Shown: positions 47,684 through 62,432, counted from the first letter of the stretch. The stretch: 64,000 nucleotides of DNA from Capitella teleta (GCA_000328365.1 KB303020.1:591348-655347), one strand, 5' to 3'. Notes: a model not told the origin generated them from the letters alone. Numbers and translations: made by a program.

Positions 47684-48388
47684 AGGGATGGGGAACTAAA
47701 TTTTAAGTGATGTTCTATTGACTCATAGCACCAATTGATAGCATTCCGTGCCAAGAACACCCTGCCTGGATGCAAGCGTAAGGAAATAATGCATTCCGAA
47801 TATTGTGGTTAGCATTGCGCCTATGGGAGAATGGCTTCCATTGCGAAGTATAGGAGGCAAACGTCAGCTGATGGCTTGGTTTGGCTGGTGGCTGATTGGT
47901 TCCGTTCCCCTCGTGAAGCTATCGATTTCAGCCAATCAGAGCAGAGCATCTTCGCCATAAAAGAACATCTTTGTTGTTTACGAAACAAAAGCGCATGCGT
48001 GGTGCACTCTGGCTGACCTTTTTACTGTTTCAGGATGAGAAACGTGGTAGGTGTCCTAGAAAATCGCTTGTTAAAATAAGAAAAATAGCGAAAAATATTT
48101 TTTTTTTCGCGCCTGACTGGTGGCAAAATGATTATTCTATCTATTTCCGAAAAGAAAATAAAAAAATATCAAGGGGTTTAGTCGCAGGACACGGTGATAT
48201 GACGAGGCCCATTGTAAAAGATGGGGAACTCGGTGTTTCATCACAGCGACTGACGTCACGCCTAATTAGCAATATATCTCCCGCGAAATCGTTAGCGATG
48301 ATATTCCTTGTGTGGGCCAGGCATAAGAATCATTTTTGGTGCATCAAATAACGACTCAAAGTCCATTTTCAACCAGTTCTCCCTCCCT
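47684..48388 (+). mobile_element. TTAA-flanked MITE, copy 2
   Basis: A 705-bp copy of the same element as at 2517-3194, with TTAA at 47680-47683 and 48389-48392 and the same inverted ends. It carries an inverted pair of CCAAT boxes (GGCTGATTGGTTCC and TCAGCCAATCAGAG, about 47889-47942), CCATAAAAG, the NRF1-like GCGCATGCG, and TGACGTCA near 48252. Open frames of 61 and 126 codons run inside but resemble no transposase. Confidence 0.92.
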
Positions 48389-48392
48389 TTAA

Positions 48393-50096
48393 TACAGCGA
48401 AATGAATTGCGAGTATTGGGGAAACCCCTTCATAACGCATAAACCTTGCCAGTGCAAGTAATGCATAAAGAATAAGCAACCACCTGAATCAGGCATCTGA
48501 TCGCTGTCGCGCCGCAAGCAGGCAGATGTTTTATCGATATTTAAACAAATTTAAAAGAAATTTTTTGATAATTATAACTGCTGTAGGAGGAAATATGTCC
48601 TATATTTCTATTTATTGATGTTGGGGATCGATAAAACGTTTTATCTGGCTCTCCGAAGCATTTGTAGCACTCTCAGGATTCTGCTTTCTGCGTTTTACTC
48701 ATCCCCCCATCCAACGACATTCAGCATTGAGCACATACCATGTCAACCATAACGCTCTCTGAGGGTTGAGACGAGCGTTATGAAGCAGCCTTCTCGATCG
48801 ACCTGATGGACTGGTGATAATTTCATGTTATGAAGACTACGTCTACGACTCTACGTTGAATACATCACAGATAATACACAGTGGGGATACGGATGACGGA
48901 GAATATCGTCTTATCATTTGCATATCATGAACGGACGGCGAATTGTGCTGGTGAGATGGAGAATTGTGTGGAGTGGGATGGAGAATTGTATGGAATTTGA
49001 ATAATCGTTCATTATTCGAGAAACCCTGCATTGCTTGCAACAAATGATATGTGCAGAATCTGCAGATACCAACCAGCCCATCTGGCTATTACCCAGTATC
49101 AACCATGCAGCTGTGGGTGCGCAGTTTTCAAACGTATAAGCTCGCACAGTTTGACCACCCCCCCCCCCCCCCAGTGAGTGATAGTACTATTAATTAGTTT
49201 ATTAACCAATTAATATAGTTATTATATCAAATAATGATAGCATCACTTCAAGAAGTATTGACTGAAGTGCGCATTTGGGTACTGGATGGTCAAAACCATA
49301 CTCAATTACATCTGTAAGCCTACTACGCCAAAGATATAGGGCTTCAATTCACGCTTGATGAATATACATACTTTACATATCCCAAAGTACATAATAACCA
49401 AGCTCGAGACAAGAATGGATGTGTCCATGTACATATTTATGTATGTATTTATGATAAGCAATTTCAAATTCAAGGAGCTGGTGACTTTTACACAAAGCAG
49501 ATCAGACAATGCCATCGATGTCCCGGGGAAGGCATCTTTACATGTCCCATGACAAGTCCTAGGGTGGAAGGGGATAATACACAAAATCAACACCCAGAAA
49601 AGGGGTTACCATGGGCAGTCGAAAATATTTCTCTAACCATGATACATCTCTACTTAGGATGTCATAGCTGCATCTCCTCAACACGCAGCTATACTTTGGC
49701 ATGTTTGGCTGCCGGACATCACACATACAAAGTATACTATAATCACCTTCAATCAAACACCTGACCGCTGGACTCGATCACTCTCGAGAAATTGACATTC
49801 AATATCATCAGCCTTGACATAAGAAAATCCCAGGCGAGGGAAAAATGATCCCCCAGAAGTGTCAAGGCGATCGATTTTTTTTTTTTAATACTGCGATGTG
49901 TAACAGTTTTTGGGTATTATGATTTATCAATAAAATAATATATTTAATAAGAAAAATAGTTAATAATTATGTGGGTTTTCTTTTTCTTTTGTGGGCGTTA
50001 AGATCCCTTAATAATCCCTTAATAATCATGTATTCATCCCATTATTAATTCCTATGTATATTGGAAGGTAATTCTTTGCATATTACACCTCCTTAA
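48393..50096. other. AT-rich spacer between two MITE copies
   Basis: No gene is seen. A C-run of about 15 nt lies at 49158-49172. A 25-bp stretch near 48675-48699 matches, in inverted orientation, a stretch near 46450-46480. Small open frames at 48843-49764 have no domain. Confidence 0.4.
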
Positions 50097-50802
50097 AGGG
50101 ATGGGGAACTAAATTTTAAGTGATGTTCTATTGACTCATAGCACCAATTGATAGCATTCAGTGCCAAAAACACCATGCCTGGATGCAAGCGTAAGGAAAT
50201 AATGCATTCCGAATATCGGGGTTAGCATTGCGCCTATGGGAGAATGGCTTCCATTGCGAAGTATAGGAGGCAAACGTCAGCTGATGGCTTGGTTTGGCTG
50301 ATGGCTGATTGGTTCCGTTCCCCTCGTGAAGCTATCGATTTCAGCCAATCAGAGCAGAGCATCTTCGCCATAAAAGGACATCTTTGTTGTTTACGAAACG
50401 AAAGCGCATGCGTGGTGCACTCTGGTTGACCTTTTTACTGTTTCAGGATGAGAAACATGGTAGGTGTCCTAGAAAATCGCTTGTTAAAATAAGAAAAATA
50501 GCGAAAAATTTTTTTTTTTTTCGCGCCTGACTGGTGGCAAAATGATTATTCTATCTATTTCCGAAAAGAAAATAAAAAAATATCCAAGGGTTTAGTCGCA
50601 GGACACGCTGATATGACGAGGCCCATTGTAACAGATGGGGAACTCGGTGTTTCATCACAGCTGCTGACGTCACGCCTAGTTAGCAATATATCGCCCGCGA
50701 AATCGTTAGCGATGATATTCCTTGTGTGGGCCAGGCATAGGAATCATTTATGGTGCATCAAATAACGACTCAAAGTCAATTTTTAACCAGTTCTCCCTCC
50801 CT
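50097..50802 (+). mobile_element. TTAA-flanked MITE, copy 3
   Basis: A 706-bp copy in the same orientation as the other two, with TTAA at 50093-50096 and 50803-50806. It is highly similar to copy 2, including both CCAAT boxes, the NRF1-like word and TGACGTCA near 50667. The close match suggests recent activity or a shared recent source. Confidence 0.92.
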
Positions 50803-50871
50803 TTAATTGGGGTTTGAGAATGCTTGCAAAATATGGAAGTTCGATTACAGTAATTCGCCCTAATTTATTTA

Positions 50872-52568
<1,697 letters not shown>

Positions 52569-54748
52569 GCCTCATTGATCACTCACGAGCTCAAGAGAGT
52601 GAGTTGCAGGATTCTTCAGGCTGAAGCTGACACCGACGTTGACTTGGTAAAATCAGCTGCCACAAAATCGCCTCAAATGCCCACTACCTTGATTTAGGAA
52701 GATACCGATTTGTTGCTGTTAGTCATGTATCATGCCGATCAAAAGCATTTATGTAGTCTAAAATACAGGTCGGATAAAACAACTACATGTATACCACAAA
52801 AATATATGATGTGATACCACATCAAATAATAACAATTTTAGGAACCAACAGTTTGTAAATCATTGCGAAATTGACTGTGAAGCTATGGCCGGATTTCTTG
52901 GTGAACAGCTGGGCTATAACAAGAGCAGTGTGACTCCAGAGCGCCTCCCGCCTATATAAAGTCTGAAGCCTAGGTGCACGCAGCCAGGGCTATCTCCAGT
53001 TCATGGTTTGGATTGAGACATTGAACGGCATAAAACCAGAAGATCGGTTGGAGAGTGGAGACCAACCACTTTCGTGTCGATCGTGATTCGGAAACCGCTA
53101 TCTCCATCTGCTGAGAATTATATGCTGCAACTGCGCTCTTACTACCTAGCGAAATAAGCGATGCATCGCCCATGTCAACTGGGCATAATTATGTGAAAAA
53201 CCATTTCAAGGGCATTGATCGTTATGATGAATACACAACAGAGGTTTCTGAAATGTCAACCGACTTTTAAGTATCTTTAATTATTTATAGACATATATTA
53301 AACGGTAGAACAAATTATATATATAGTGGACATTAAAAATATTGAAATAGTCACTGTTTTATCCTACCAATAGCAGTTCTATTATTTTTAAGGCCGGGTT
53401 ACAGTGCATGCATTCTGTCAATACGTTTTGAATAGATGCCAACATTAATTGATGTATTAAATGATTAATTGGTTAATTACCTAATTAATAGTCTTACCAC
53501 TCTCTTCATAAGTATTTCCCTAATGATGTGTAAGTCTTTTGTCGTAAAATGCTCATATTTGAGACGCACCGAGCAATTATTTTGACGTTTCCAGAGATTT
53601 TCACACCTGTGATTAAATAGACCGTATCGAAAACTGTTCAGGTACGTATATTGGTATGTTATATGTCATTTCTGATCATATCTGATGTAAATATTCATTT
53701 TGATATGCTGGTTGCCAATGTTTGGACGGTAAACACACCTTTGACGTAATAAAGGTAAGTAATTAGCAGAAAAAATACCATTGTATACCTTTTTTTTTTT
53801 CCATTAGCACCCCAAAACCTACCTTAAACCGTTGGGATTTTTTTTTTTTTTTTTTGGGGGGGGATGGGGGGGTGATGTACTCCACTCTAGTAAGTAGAGA
53901 GAAATAAATAATAATATTATGTGAATCGTTTCATCTCTGACTTCACAATCAATGTCAACTCGGAATCATTATAATATACATCTTTGTATATATAACATTA
54001 AAATACGTAAATACATGTAGGCCTCCTTTTAATTGAATAAAATTGTGAAATGAATATGTATACATGTACATGCAATCTGCAGCTTGAAGTACGTATATAC
54101 CCAGAATACGAACGATAGTGCATGATTGTAATAGTGAGGCTACATTTGAAAACAGTAACCAACAAGGTCGATGGGTCCACACAGACCGCATGACCGAACG
54201 CAGAAGTGGCCCTCTCGGCGCCTCTGGACTGCTGTGTAATTTACGTCGTAAACATTTCACACAGCCTATTTATCTGATAATTATGGAAAAAATGTTCCCA
54301 AAAGATATTACACGGAATAAAGGGCCATAGGGGGATATAATATATGCCATCGACCGCGAAAAGGGCTCATCGGGCCTTTATTGGTTTCTCTCTCACAGTC
54401 CACACACCCCATTTGAAAGGGAGTGCAATGCCATTCATTGACCTGGCTTCACCCCATCTCTGAGCCCTCGGCTGACCCGTACAAGGGCTTCGGGCGAAGC
54501 AGCGGGCAGCTTGGCACCAATGGCGCAGCGGCTGCCTCGACTCAAAACGCGAACGGGGTTGGATGAAGGTGAAGGACGCTGAGTTCACATCCGGTGAGCG
54601 TGAAAGAAGAAAGAAACTCGACTTGAGGTGAATCCAGAACCGTCTTTGTCCTCATCGGACCCTGTCCCTGCCGAACATAGGACTTTTGCCTGTCGTATAT
54701 ACCTGCGTACACCAGTTGGACACACTCAGACCAACATAGACACCCGCC
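52569..54748. other. Spacer and OGFOD1 5' flank
   Basis: Mostly AT-rich with T/G runs at 53788-53798 and 53839-53874 and no gene. From about 54380 the DNA becomes CpG-richer up to the OGFOD1 start codon, which suggests the promoter lies there. No TATA box is clear. Confidence 0.5.
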
Positions 54749-57728
54749 ATGGAGAAAGGAAAGCGAGGAAAATCCAGGAGTAAAAAAATAACTCTGCCAT
54801 ATTCTGCTAAGTTGAACGAGGAATATTTGAGCTCTGATTTCAAGACTGAATTTAAAGGTGCTTTTGTGAAGAAGGAACCACTAAAACACGGTGGGTGTTG
54901 ACTTCTTTTTATGTCTAACTAGGAACCTGGGTACGAGAACTACCAGGATTCAGGAAATATATCTCTGAATCGAACAACTGCTGCCATGCTCATGATCATC
55001 ATTATGATGCTGAGTGAGCCCATCTCATCTGGCCAATGCGTGAATGCGTAGCTCCCCAAGCCGTAGGTAGCGTAGCGTATACATTTAACACTACTAGGTG
55101 TGAGGAACTGCTCCGCTACCCTTGGGGAGCTAGCCAATGCGTATCCATAGTTAGTATGATGGCACGGTGAAAACGGCTGAACACCACAGAGTTCAAAATT
55201 AAATTGAAAATATCCTGATTATAATCTCCTACAACTGCTGACCAGGATTGAATCCCATACCCTTACATCAAGGAATCTACTACGCAATCTTGCTGAAATA
55301 ATAATCCTCCTACATCATACATGCTCCATGATCATCATGCATGTATTGATATTGATTGTGTTCTAATAATTGTGAGATTAATGATCTGTAATAATTCCAT
55401 GAACCTACTAAATATTACTAATCTAAATGATTTATGCCTGTGCAATGTCAGATTACATGTGGGTCCTTTGTGTGATTGACTTTTGTGAACTTGAATTACG
55501 GTACACTTGATAACCTGAGTCCTGACCACACAATGCATGCATTATGTGTCATCTCATTGGTTCAATTTTTATTTTCTCTTTGTCCAGAAAATGGGAGCAC
55601 CCTCCACAACGACCCATTTCAGTGTGCTGTTGTCCCGTCATTTCTTCAGGATACACAGATCTTAGACGGACTCAAAGAAGAACTCCTCGACCAAATTTTC
55701 TTTGACAAAAACAACGATTTATACAAATTCCAACAGGTATGACATCACTTGTCGCTCATCTGTGCCATGTTTTTCACTTTATACATTGTCACAGTCTGAT
55801 GATTTGAAGACAATATCTACACCTCATGTGAAAGCTATCAGGAAGTTTTTCTGTGATGATGTTGCTAAATGGTTGAGAGAAGTCACAGGTATTCCCCTGA
55901 GTCAGCAAGTTGACCTGACTTGCTCTCGTTATGATTACACTGGTGAGTTTTAAATTTAACCTGGCCTTATTTCAATCAATCTTGATAATTTTAATTACAG
56001 ATACTCTGTTGTGCCATGACGATGAGTTAGATACACGGCGCATTGCATTTATTCTCTATTTGGTTCCCCCATGGAAAGAAGCCGATGGTGGATCTCTTGA
56101 TCTCTTTGATGTGGATGGTATGTTTGTATTGGGGAATAATGTTTAATACTATTCATTATTCTTCCTCCACAGAGCATGGCCAACCGAGAAATATTGTTAA
56201 GAGCATTTTCCCTTCGTTTAATTCATTTGCTTGGTTTGAAGTCACAGAAGTATCTCATCACCAGGTTGGTATTCTACTGTACTAAATTATAAATATTTGA
56301 ATCATTTTAATGATTTTAAATATGCCTTTCAGGTCTCTGAAGTATTATCCCAGGATAAGACGCGCTTGTCCGTGAATGGCTGGTTCCACGCTCCCCCCGT
56401 CCCTCGCGCTGACCGTTACGTCGAACCTCAGTTGCCGCTCATAAGCCCATGTGACATTGAGGTGAGTTTCTTTTCTTGGTCTCTTTTCATATTTTGTGTA
56501 ATTTTTGGGTTTTTTATTATTTCAGGAAGCCAAGTGTATGAATGGATCAACCCTGTTTACTTAGAAGCTGATGTGCAGGGAAGAATTCAGGAGAAATTTG
56601 AAAATGATTCAGAAATTGAATTGCAAGGTTTTCTTCAGGTGAGAGGACTTATGAAATGGGCAGAATTATATCCATGTATGTATTATTTTCATGCCACAGG
56701 AGGAAAAATATCACGAACTATTGGAAGCATTACTAAATGAAGAATTGAACTGGAATAAAAATGGTGTCCCTAATAAACGGTTTGTGTGGCAAATTGATGC
56801 ATTCTGTTTAATGCTCCACTTGACTCATGCAGAAATTGTCTGCGCCTTGAGGATCCTGCTGCGGATAATGTACCAGCTGTGATTCGGGAATGCCAGCAAT
56901 TATTCCGATCTGAAGCCATGTTTTTGACTCTCTCTAATTTAACGGGACTCTCGTTTCACCCGTTGGCTGTGACTCACTCTGACTCTGACGGCAGTGATTC
57001 TGAATCTGAAGAAGCAACAAAAGCCAAAGATGATGCTGCATCTGATTCTGGATCTGACAAAGGAATCAAGCGTAAACGCCGAAAGCTCAGCGCTTCTGCT
57101 GACGGTAAAAAGACTAACGCGTCAAACGCAAAGGATGAGCGTAAGTGGGCCGTTGATATCAGTGACGTGCTTTCATTGGGTTGTGCTTCTTTTTTTTCTT
57201 TTTTTTTATAGCTGCTGCTGTTAAAGCCAAATGTCGGTATGAAGTGAGGAAGTGGGAACAGGGATGTTATACGTTGATGCACGATACAGATCTGCAAGGG
57301 CAGGAGTATGCGTTGGATGTGATGCTATTCTGTGGATGCAAAGGTTTGTCAAACATTGAAATACCCGTACGATCTAACATAAAAATTTAAAATTTGTTAT
57401 GAAAATAAATGTACTATACATTACTTTGGTTTGCTTCTAATTTTTTTTTCTCCAATTTTGCCAGGTTGGAAACCAGAGTATGGGGGAAGCGTGTCGTACA
57501 TTGCGAAGGGAGAAGATGAGGAGGTGTGTGATTCTATGCAGAGTGTTTTCATTTATCAATGTGTATATTTCTCACTTTCAGTTGTTGACGGTTAGCCCTG
57601 CCGAGAACTCTTTGGCCCTTGTCTACCGTGACAAAGAAACGCTGCGTTTTGTGAAGCACATTAACCATCAGATCATCAAACTTCCTCAGGCTTCATTCTT
57701 CGATGTTTCTTTTGTGTACTATGAGTGA
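54749..57728 (+). CDS. OGFOD1: OGFOD1-type prolyl 3-hydroxylase
   Basis: Twelve exons: 54749-54890, 55588-55736, 55795-55942, 56001-56117, 56173-56264, 56333-56461, 56526-56638, 56700-56779, 56833-57140, 57212-57343, 57465-57523, 57582-57728. About 538 residues; human 542. The catalytic N-terminal dioxygenase domain has iron ligands His152 and Asp154 in LLCHDDEL and His215 in VSHHQVSEV, and the 2-oxoglutarate residue Arg227 in [11 protein letters not shown]. The C-terminal domain ends [20 protein letters not shown], then [17 protein letters not shown]. An acidic Ser/Asp/Glu linker and a KRKRRK basic patch separate the halves. The enzyme hydroxylates a proline of ribosomal protein uS12 (RPS23), tuning translation accuracy. 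Most introns are 50-120 bp. Joining exon 6 to 7 at the best donor (GAG, then GTGAGT) loses one base of frame; see findings. Confidence 0.94.
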
Positions 57729-57844
57729 AATGCCATTGCTGGTCAAGGATTCATTTAGTATTACTAACGATTTGCTCAACCAGGCAGCTTTTTTTTCTGT
57801 GGGCGTGTGAAAGAATGAGAAAGTTTTGGTTTGTAAGAAAACAT

Positions 57845-57860
57845 AATAAAATATTTTATT
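57845..57860. terminator. Palindromic two-way poly(A) signal
   Basis: AATAAAATATTTTATT is its own reverse complement. It gives AATAAA on the + strand 117 bp after the OGFOD1 stop, and AATAAA on the minus strand for the convergent FN3 receptor gene. Confidence 0.6.
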
Positions 57861-60628
57861 GGAAACTTTTTATTTTTCATTACAAACACGCATCAATGTG
57901 AGGATTTTGTTTAGGTTTCGGTAATAACGTTTTTCTTTTTTTTTTTTTTGAATATATAATCACTGTAGTAGCACTGTGGTATGTGCTGCCTGCGAACACA
58001 AGTAAAAACACCCAAGAAATTACCCTAATTATATGCAGGCTGTGAGGTCAAAAAACAAGCAACACACGTGCAGAGAGGACAAACAATTTTCCTGAAAAAT
58101 ATTTGTTGGCCAGAACAAACAAAGACGAGAACAAAGATGCTGCCCGACTCAATGAAACCCATCCCCCCTCCCTAAAAGAAACCTAAAAAAAAAAAATAAA
58201 GAGGAAGACCCGTAAAGAAAGAGAGTATCTGCATCTGTCATTAACATGTTCTACTCATTAAAAAATATTAAGATAAAAAATTGTGAGGTAGTCGGCAGAA
58301 AAAAAAAAACCTTGGATATGCACATGAATATATTAACATAAATTATGACCTCATTAAACCATGACTCAGGATATTTGTATGAAACCGGAGGGGGGATAAT
58401 TAACAGTACTTTGAATTTTCAGGTTTTTTTTGTAATTTTCGGGAAATTTTTTTCCTTCATATATGCCAGAAGATGAATGGAGATGATACATAGAGAAGAG
58501 AAGAAAACAAAAAAAAAACCTTCCAAATGAGACATAATGATACAATTTGCTGCTTGAAAAAAGAAAAGAAAAAGAAACAAAACATTTTTCTATAACCACT
58601 GAGAAACAATGCAATGGAGAGTGAGAAACTGCTTTTTGGATAATGAGGTATATGAATGGGAAGAAGAGCATTTTGATATTAAATGAATGAAGTCTGTTTA
58701 AAACTGCTATGTGTAGCAAAAACCCTGACGCTTTGCCATAATCAACAAAAAGTCATTTAGAAACATTTCTTTAACTGCATTGAAAAAATTCACCGGCAAA
58801 TCATTTTACAATGCTGTGTATATCGATCAAAATAGAGAACATGAGAAAAAAAAATATCCCCAAACTAATGATATTGCATGCATAATACAGAAATGGTTAG
58901 GAGAGCAAATAAAAGTGGTTTAAAAATTCCCTGAAAGTCATGTTTTTTTTTTTCACGTAAAAAAAAAACAAAGTTTTGTATAATCATTGAAATGACTTTT
59001 TTTTTTACACTGCAACAACTCACATTAACAAAGTGTCATCAGGAAAAAAATAAAAATAAAAAATCACACAAAATAGTTCAAAATATTACACAAATCATAG
59101 GTTATTGATTCAGGAGGTTACAGGGCAGAGGCAGTGTGCAATCCATTTTCATGTGCTGTTTTAATATTTCTGTAATCACCAGGAAAAGCCACGCGACACC
59201 CAATACGCCTTAAACCATAGAACAATATCTCCCTGAGTAACGGCTATTCTAGGCGCAAGGATACAGACCGCAGACGATTATACAGCACAGGTATTTTGCT
59301 TTGTTGAGGTAGACATTACGGGTATTTGCACAGAGCACTTTGCCCCAAATTCCTCCTGGATCATACACTGAATGACAAAAAAAAAAAAAAAAAAAATCCA
59401 TATCACAGATCTGACCAAAAAAAACCCAACCAAGAATGGAGGAATAAAGAAAATGAAATGGGGAAAACCAAAAAGAAGAAACCATAAAAATTATATATAC
59501 ATATATAATAATATATATATGTATATATTATTTCACAAGTCTTGAAAGGTCAGCACAACAATCATAAGCAGAGAGCTGCCACATCATGCAAACTCAGTAA
59601 TAAACAATATAACAATTATTTTCATTAAAAGGGAACAAAATGAGGTCAGAGGTCAGAAAGAAACAAAAAGAAATATAATCCACAAAATATAAGATTCACA
59701 AAAAAGCACAATAATTCAGTTTAAAAATAAGATATACATGCATAATAGATAAAGGTTATATAATATAATTATGTATTGAGTACACATAGCATGTTATAGA
59801 TCATAGATATTAGATATATGGGGCATTTCATTTTTAAGACTTCAAATTGACTACGGCTCACTAGGTCAACAATGGTTAGGCTAACTACACTAATCATCAA
59901 TGTAAGTTCTTTTCCTTGCTTCCCTCAAAAATAAATTTTTTTTTTTACCCTTCCCCCCAGTGAATAAAAAGAGGGTTCTGAATGCCTGAAAATAGAGAGG
60001 TTGTCCAATTTACCCTGTCTGCCGTATAACATATACATGATTCACCAAACTCTCTCCACATGCTGCCAGCAGCCAACGAGACAATTAAACAACACTCGAT
60101 GTCAAAACTCAAAGAGCAAAACAGGGCAAGAACAGCTCAAAACTATTAAGAAACGAGATAAAGAAAGAGCAAAAAAAAAAAAAAGACAGAGAAAAAAAAA
60201 AAAAAAAAAAAAATCATTTCACAAAAAAATAATCAAAATGACCTCAAAAAAAGATTTCTCAATAGATATATATGTATGGCAGCTTCAAATTTACCCTGAT
60301 CACCTCAAGAAAAAAAAACCATATTTACCCTTGCGACAAATTTAACACACACTCATGCACACACACCCTTGCACACACTTTCTCACAGCAAAGAGCGCCT
60401 TGCACAGCACACACTGAGCCCTGAGTTCACCACTTGCTGCTGCTGCTGATGCTTCTACTGCTTCTGCTGCTTGAGTCGGTCATTTTTCCCTAAAGCTTTC
60501 CACACACAACACAATTCCCACTCAGATAGGGAATGCAATGGTCCAGCAATACACACTAGAAGAAGGATACCCGCATCATGAATATGGAGGAGGAGAAATA
60601 AGTCCTCGTGCTGAGGACGAGATGAATG
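57861..60628 (-). other. Probable long U-rich 3' UTR of the FN3 receptor gene
   Basis: A stretch of 2.77 kb without a coding frame follows the receptor stop codon on the minus strand and reaches the palindromic poly(A) signal. The + strand is rich in A-runs (for example 59379-59396 and two runs between 60170 and 60213), so the transcript would contain many U-runs. A TA palindrome lies at about 59491-59527. Short + strand frames here are A-run artefacts. CA-rich repeats occur at about 60346-60380. Confidence 0.45.
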
Positions 60629-62432
60629 CTACACAGGCACATGCAGGTCAGTGTCCGAGGGGGCATCTGCTGCTGCTGCTGTTGCTGCCTGAGGTCTGCT
60701 TTCGCAGAGGAGGAGAGGTTGTGAGGAGGAGAGCAGCCCATCCACCGGAACCTCTTCTTCAGGGGCCCAGGACGAGGCAACTGGGTCAGTCTCTGTGCCA
60801 CTGCTGCTGCCATCCTCACTCACTATCAGATCATCGCTGTTCAGGCTCCGATCAATCTCCTCCAGGGAGCAAACGTGGCCCTCGGCAGAGCTGTAGTCAC
60901 TGCACGTGGAAGACATGTTCTGCTGCTGCTGTTGCAGGGTCTCCTGTAGCGGCACCTTAAGGAGGAAAGCGGTCAGCAGATGTCAAAACAAGAGTGACCA
61001 ACTCACCTGAGCGTCATCTAGGTCGGATGCAACGAGCAAGTATGCTGCCTTCACTCGGCCGTTTGACCGAATCCCGTTGATTTTGACCAGGCTGTTGACC
61101 CTCCCATTGGATCCGCCCTGAGTAAAGATATGGATAGAGGAGAGCGGAGCGGAGCTGCAGCCTACCTTGGTGTCTGAACGCTTGTTTTCTGACAGGGAGT
61201 CAGCGGGCAGCATGGGAATGAAGCTATCCAGTTCATGGAAGTCAGTCATGGCAGATTGGTCATGGTGAGACGAGTGTCGTGGGGCCATCACCTGGCAGCT
61301 CCACAGAATTTCTCCGTTGCCTTGAGGGTGCAAGGGCGGGGTGCCTGCTGAGTTCTCCGTGGGTGGGGCTATTGCGGCAGCGACCGCCAGGACTGGGGAA
61401 GGGGGCTGGAGGGGAGGACAGCAGTGGTTGCGCAGGAGGATGATAGCAATGCATATGACAATGCACCCAAGTCCTATACACACTCCAACTATGATCCCCA
61501 TTCGCTTCTCATCTTGCACCCTGGGAGTGGTCGAAACTGAAATAGGCCATTCAACAACACCACTCAGCAGACAAACCGAGGCACTCACCTTTGCTGCGTG
61601 GCCCTGGGGTAACAGGAGCTTCTGTGTACACCTCCAAGACGGAGCTGTCAGGACCTGCTCCTCTTCCTGTCACAGCACGCAGCTTGAAATAGTACAGGGC
61701 GTCAGTGTCAAGATCAGCAACCACTGCAGTTGTGGATGAGCCGTTCTCCAGCTTGGAATTCCAACTGGAAATCGTTTCCTTGCAATACAGAATCACATAG
61801 GAGATAATTATGCCGTTCTTGTGCTTTGGAGGCTGCCATTGCAGTTGTACCACGCTGGGACTTTGCAGTGACGATTCAAGTTGCAGAGGACTGGAAGGCT
61901 CTGAAAATGTCACTGAGTAAGGGCACCAGTAAGGAATTATTCGTGTACTCACTCCCTTCATCCGTACGGCATTGGATCTCACCACTGTACTCTCCCTGGC
62001 TGAAAGCGGTGTGACCTCGAACTTTAAATTCGTACCAACTGAACGCCTGCAAACCACCGACAACCACTGATGTCTCAGAGCTGAGGAAGATGCATGAGGA
62101 GAGACCAATATTAGGGCTTAAGGCTTACGTGGTGATCTGCAGGGGATTGGCGGGTTCGCTGTTGGGCCCATTAGCCTCGACCAGGTGCATGAGAACAGTG
62201 TAGTGAGTGATGGGGGTCAAATCGAACAGGGGCTTGTGCCAGCGAACCCGGATGGCGGATTCGTTGAGGGCTTCTGCCTCAATAGTGGCCATTAGTGGGG
62301 GTGGAGGGGGCAGCTCGTTCAAGGCTTGGTGTGGAGAGTTGCTGTCCATGGTTTGAGCACGGGTCACGGCTTGGTCGCCATCGCCCAGCTGATTGAATCC
62401 CTGTAAGCTGACCTCGTACCACTGCGCTGCCT
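60629..62432 (-). CDS. Fibronectin-III single-pass receptor, 3' portion
   Basis: Six minus-strand exons are consistent in phase: 62432-62129, 62080-61953, 61900-61589, 61536-61166, 61117-61007, 60955-60629. They encode the end of one FN3 domain (AAQWYEVSLQGFNQLGDGDQ), a second (IRVRWHKP, then WYEFKVRGHTAFSQGEYSGE) and a third (VVQLQWQPPKHKNGIIISYV, then YYFKLRAVTGRGAGP). A 23-residue membrane segment (MGIIVGVCIGLGCIVICIAI) comes next, followed by a cytoplasmic tail of about 260 residues. The tail has Pro-rich, Ser/acidic and QQQQQ stretches and ends DTDLHVPV. The order FN3-TM-long tail resembles the DCC/neogenin/protogenin/IGDCC group of guidance and adhesion receptors, but I see no P1-P3 motif, and Ig domains would lie outside the window. 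Expected at the cell surface. The upstream part is missing or unresolved. Confidence 0.85.

Noticed and set aside
46450-48699. 25-bp inverted match (near 46450-46480 and 48675-48699) as ends of an element
   Set aside because: Too short and isolated; no target duplication, and the DNA between contains unrelated repeats and a whole MITE.
60001-60345. Lys-rich + strand frame
   Set aside because: Produced by A-runs in the probable U-rich 3' UTR of the opposite-strand gene.
61341-61739. 132-codon + strand frame opposite the receptor
   Set aside because: Antisense shadow of the FN3/transmembrane exons.
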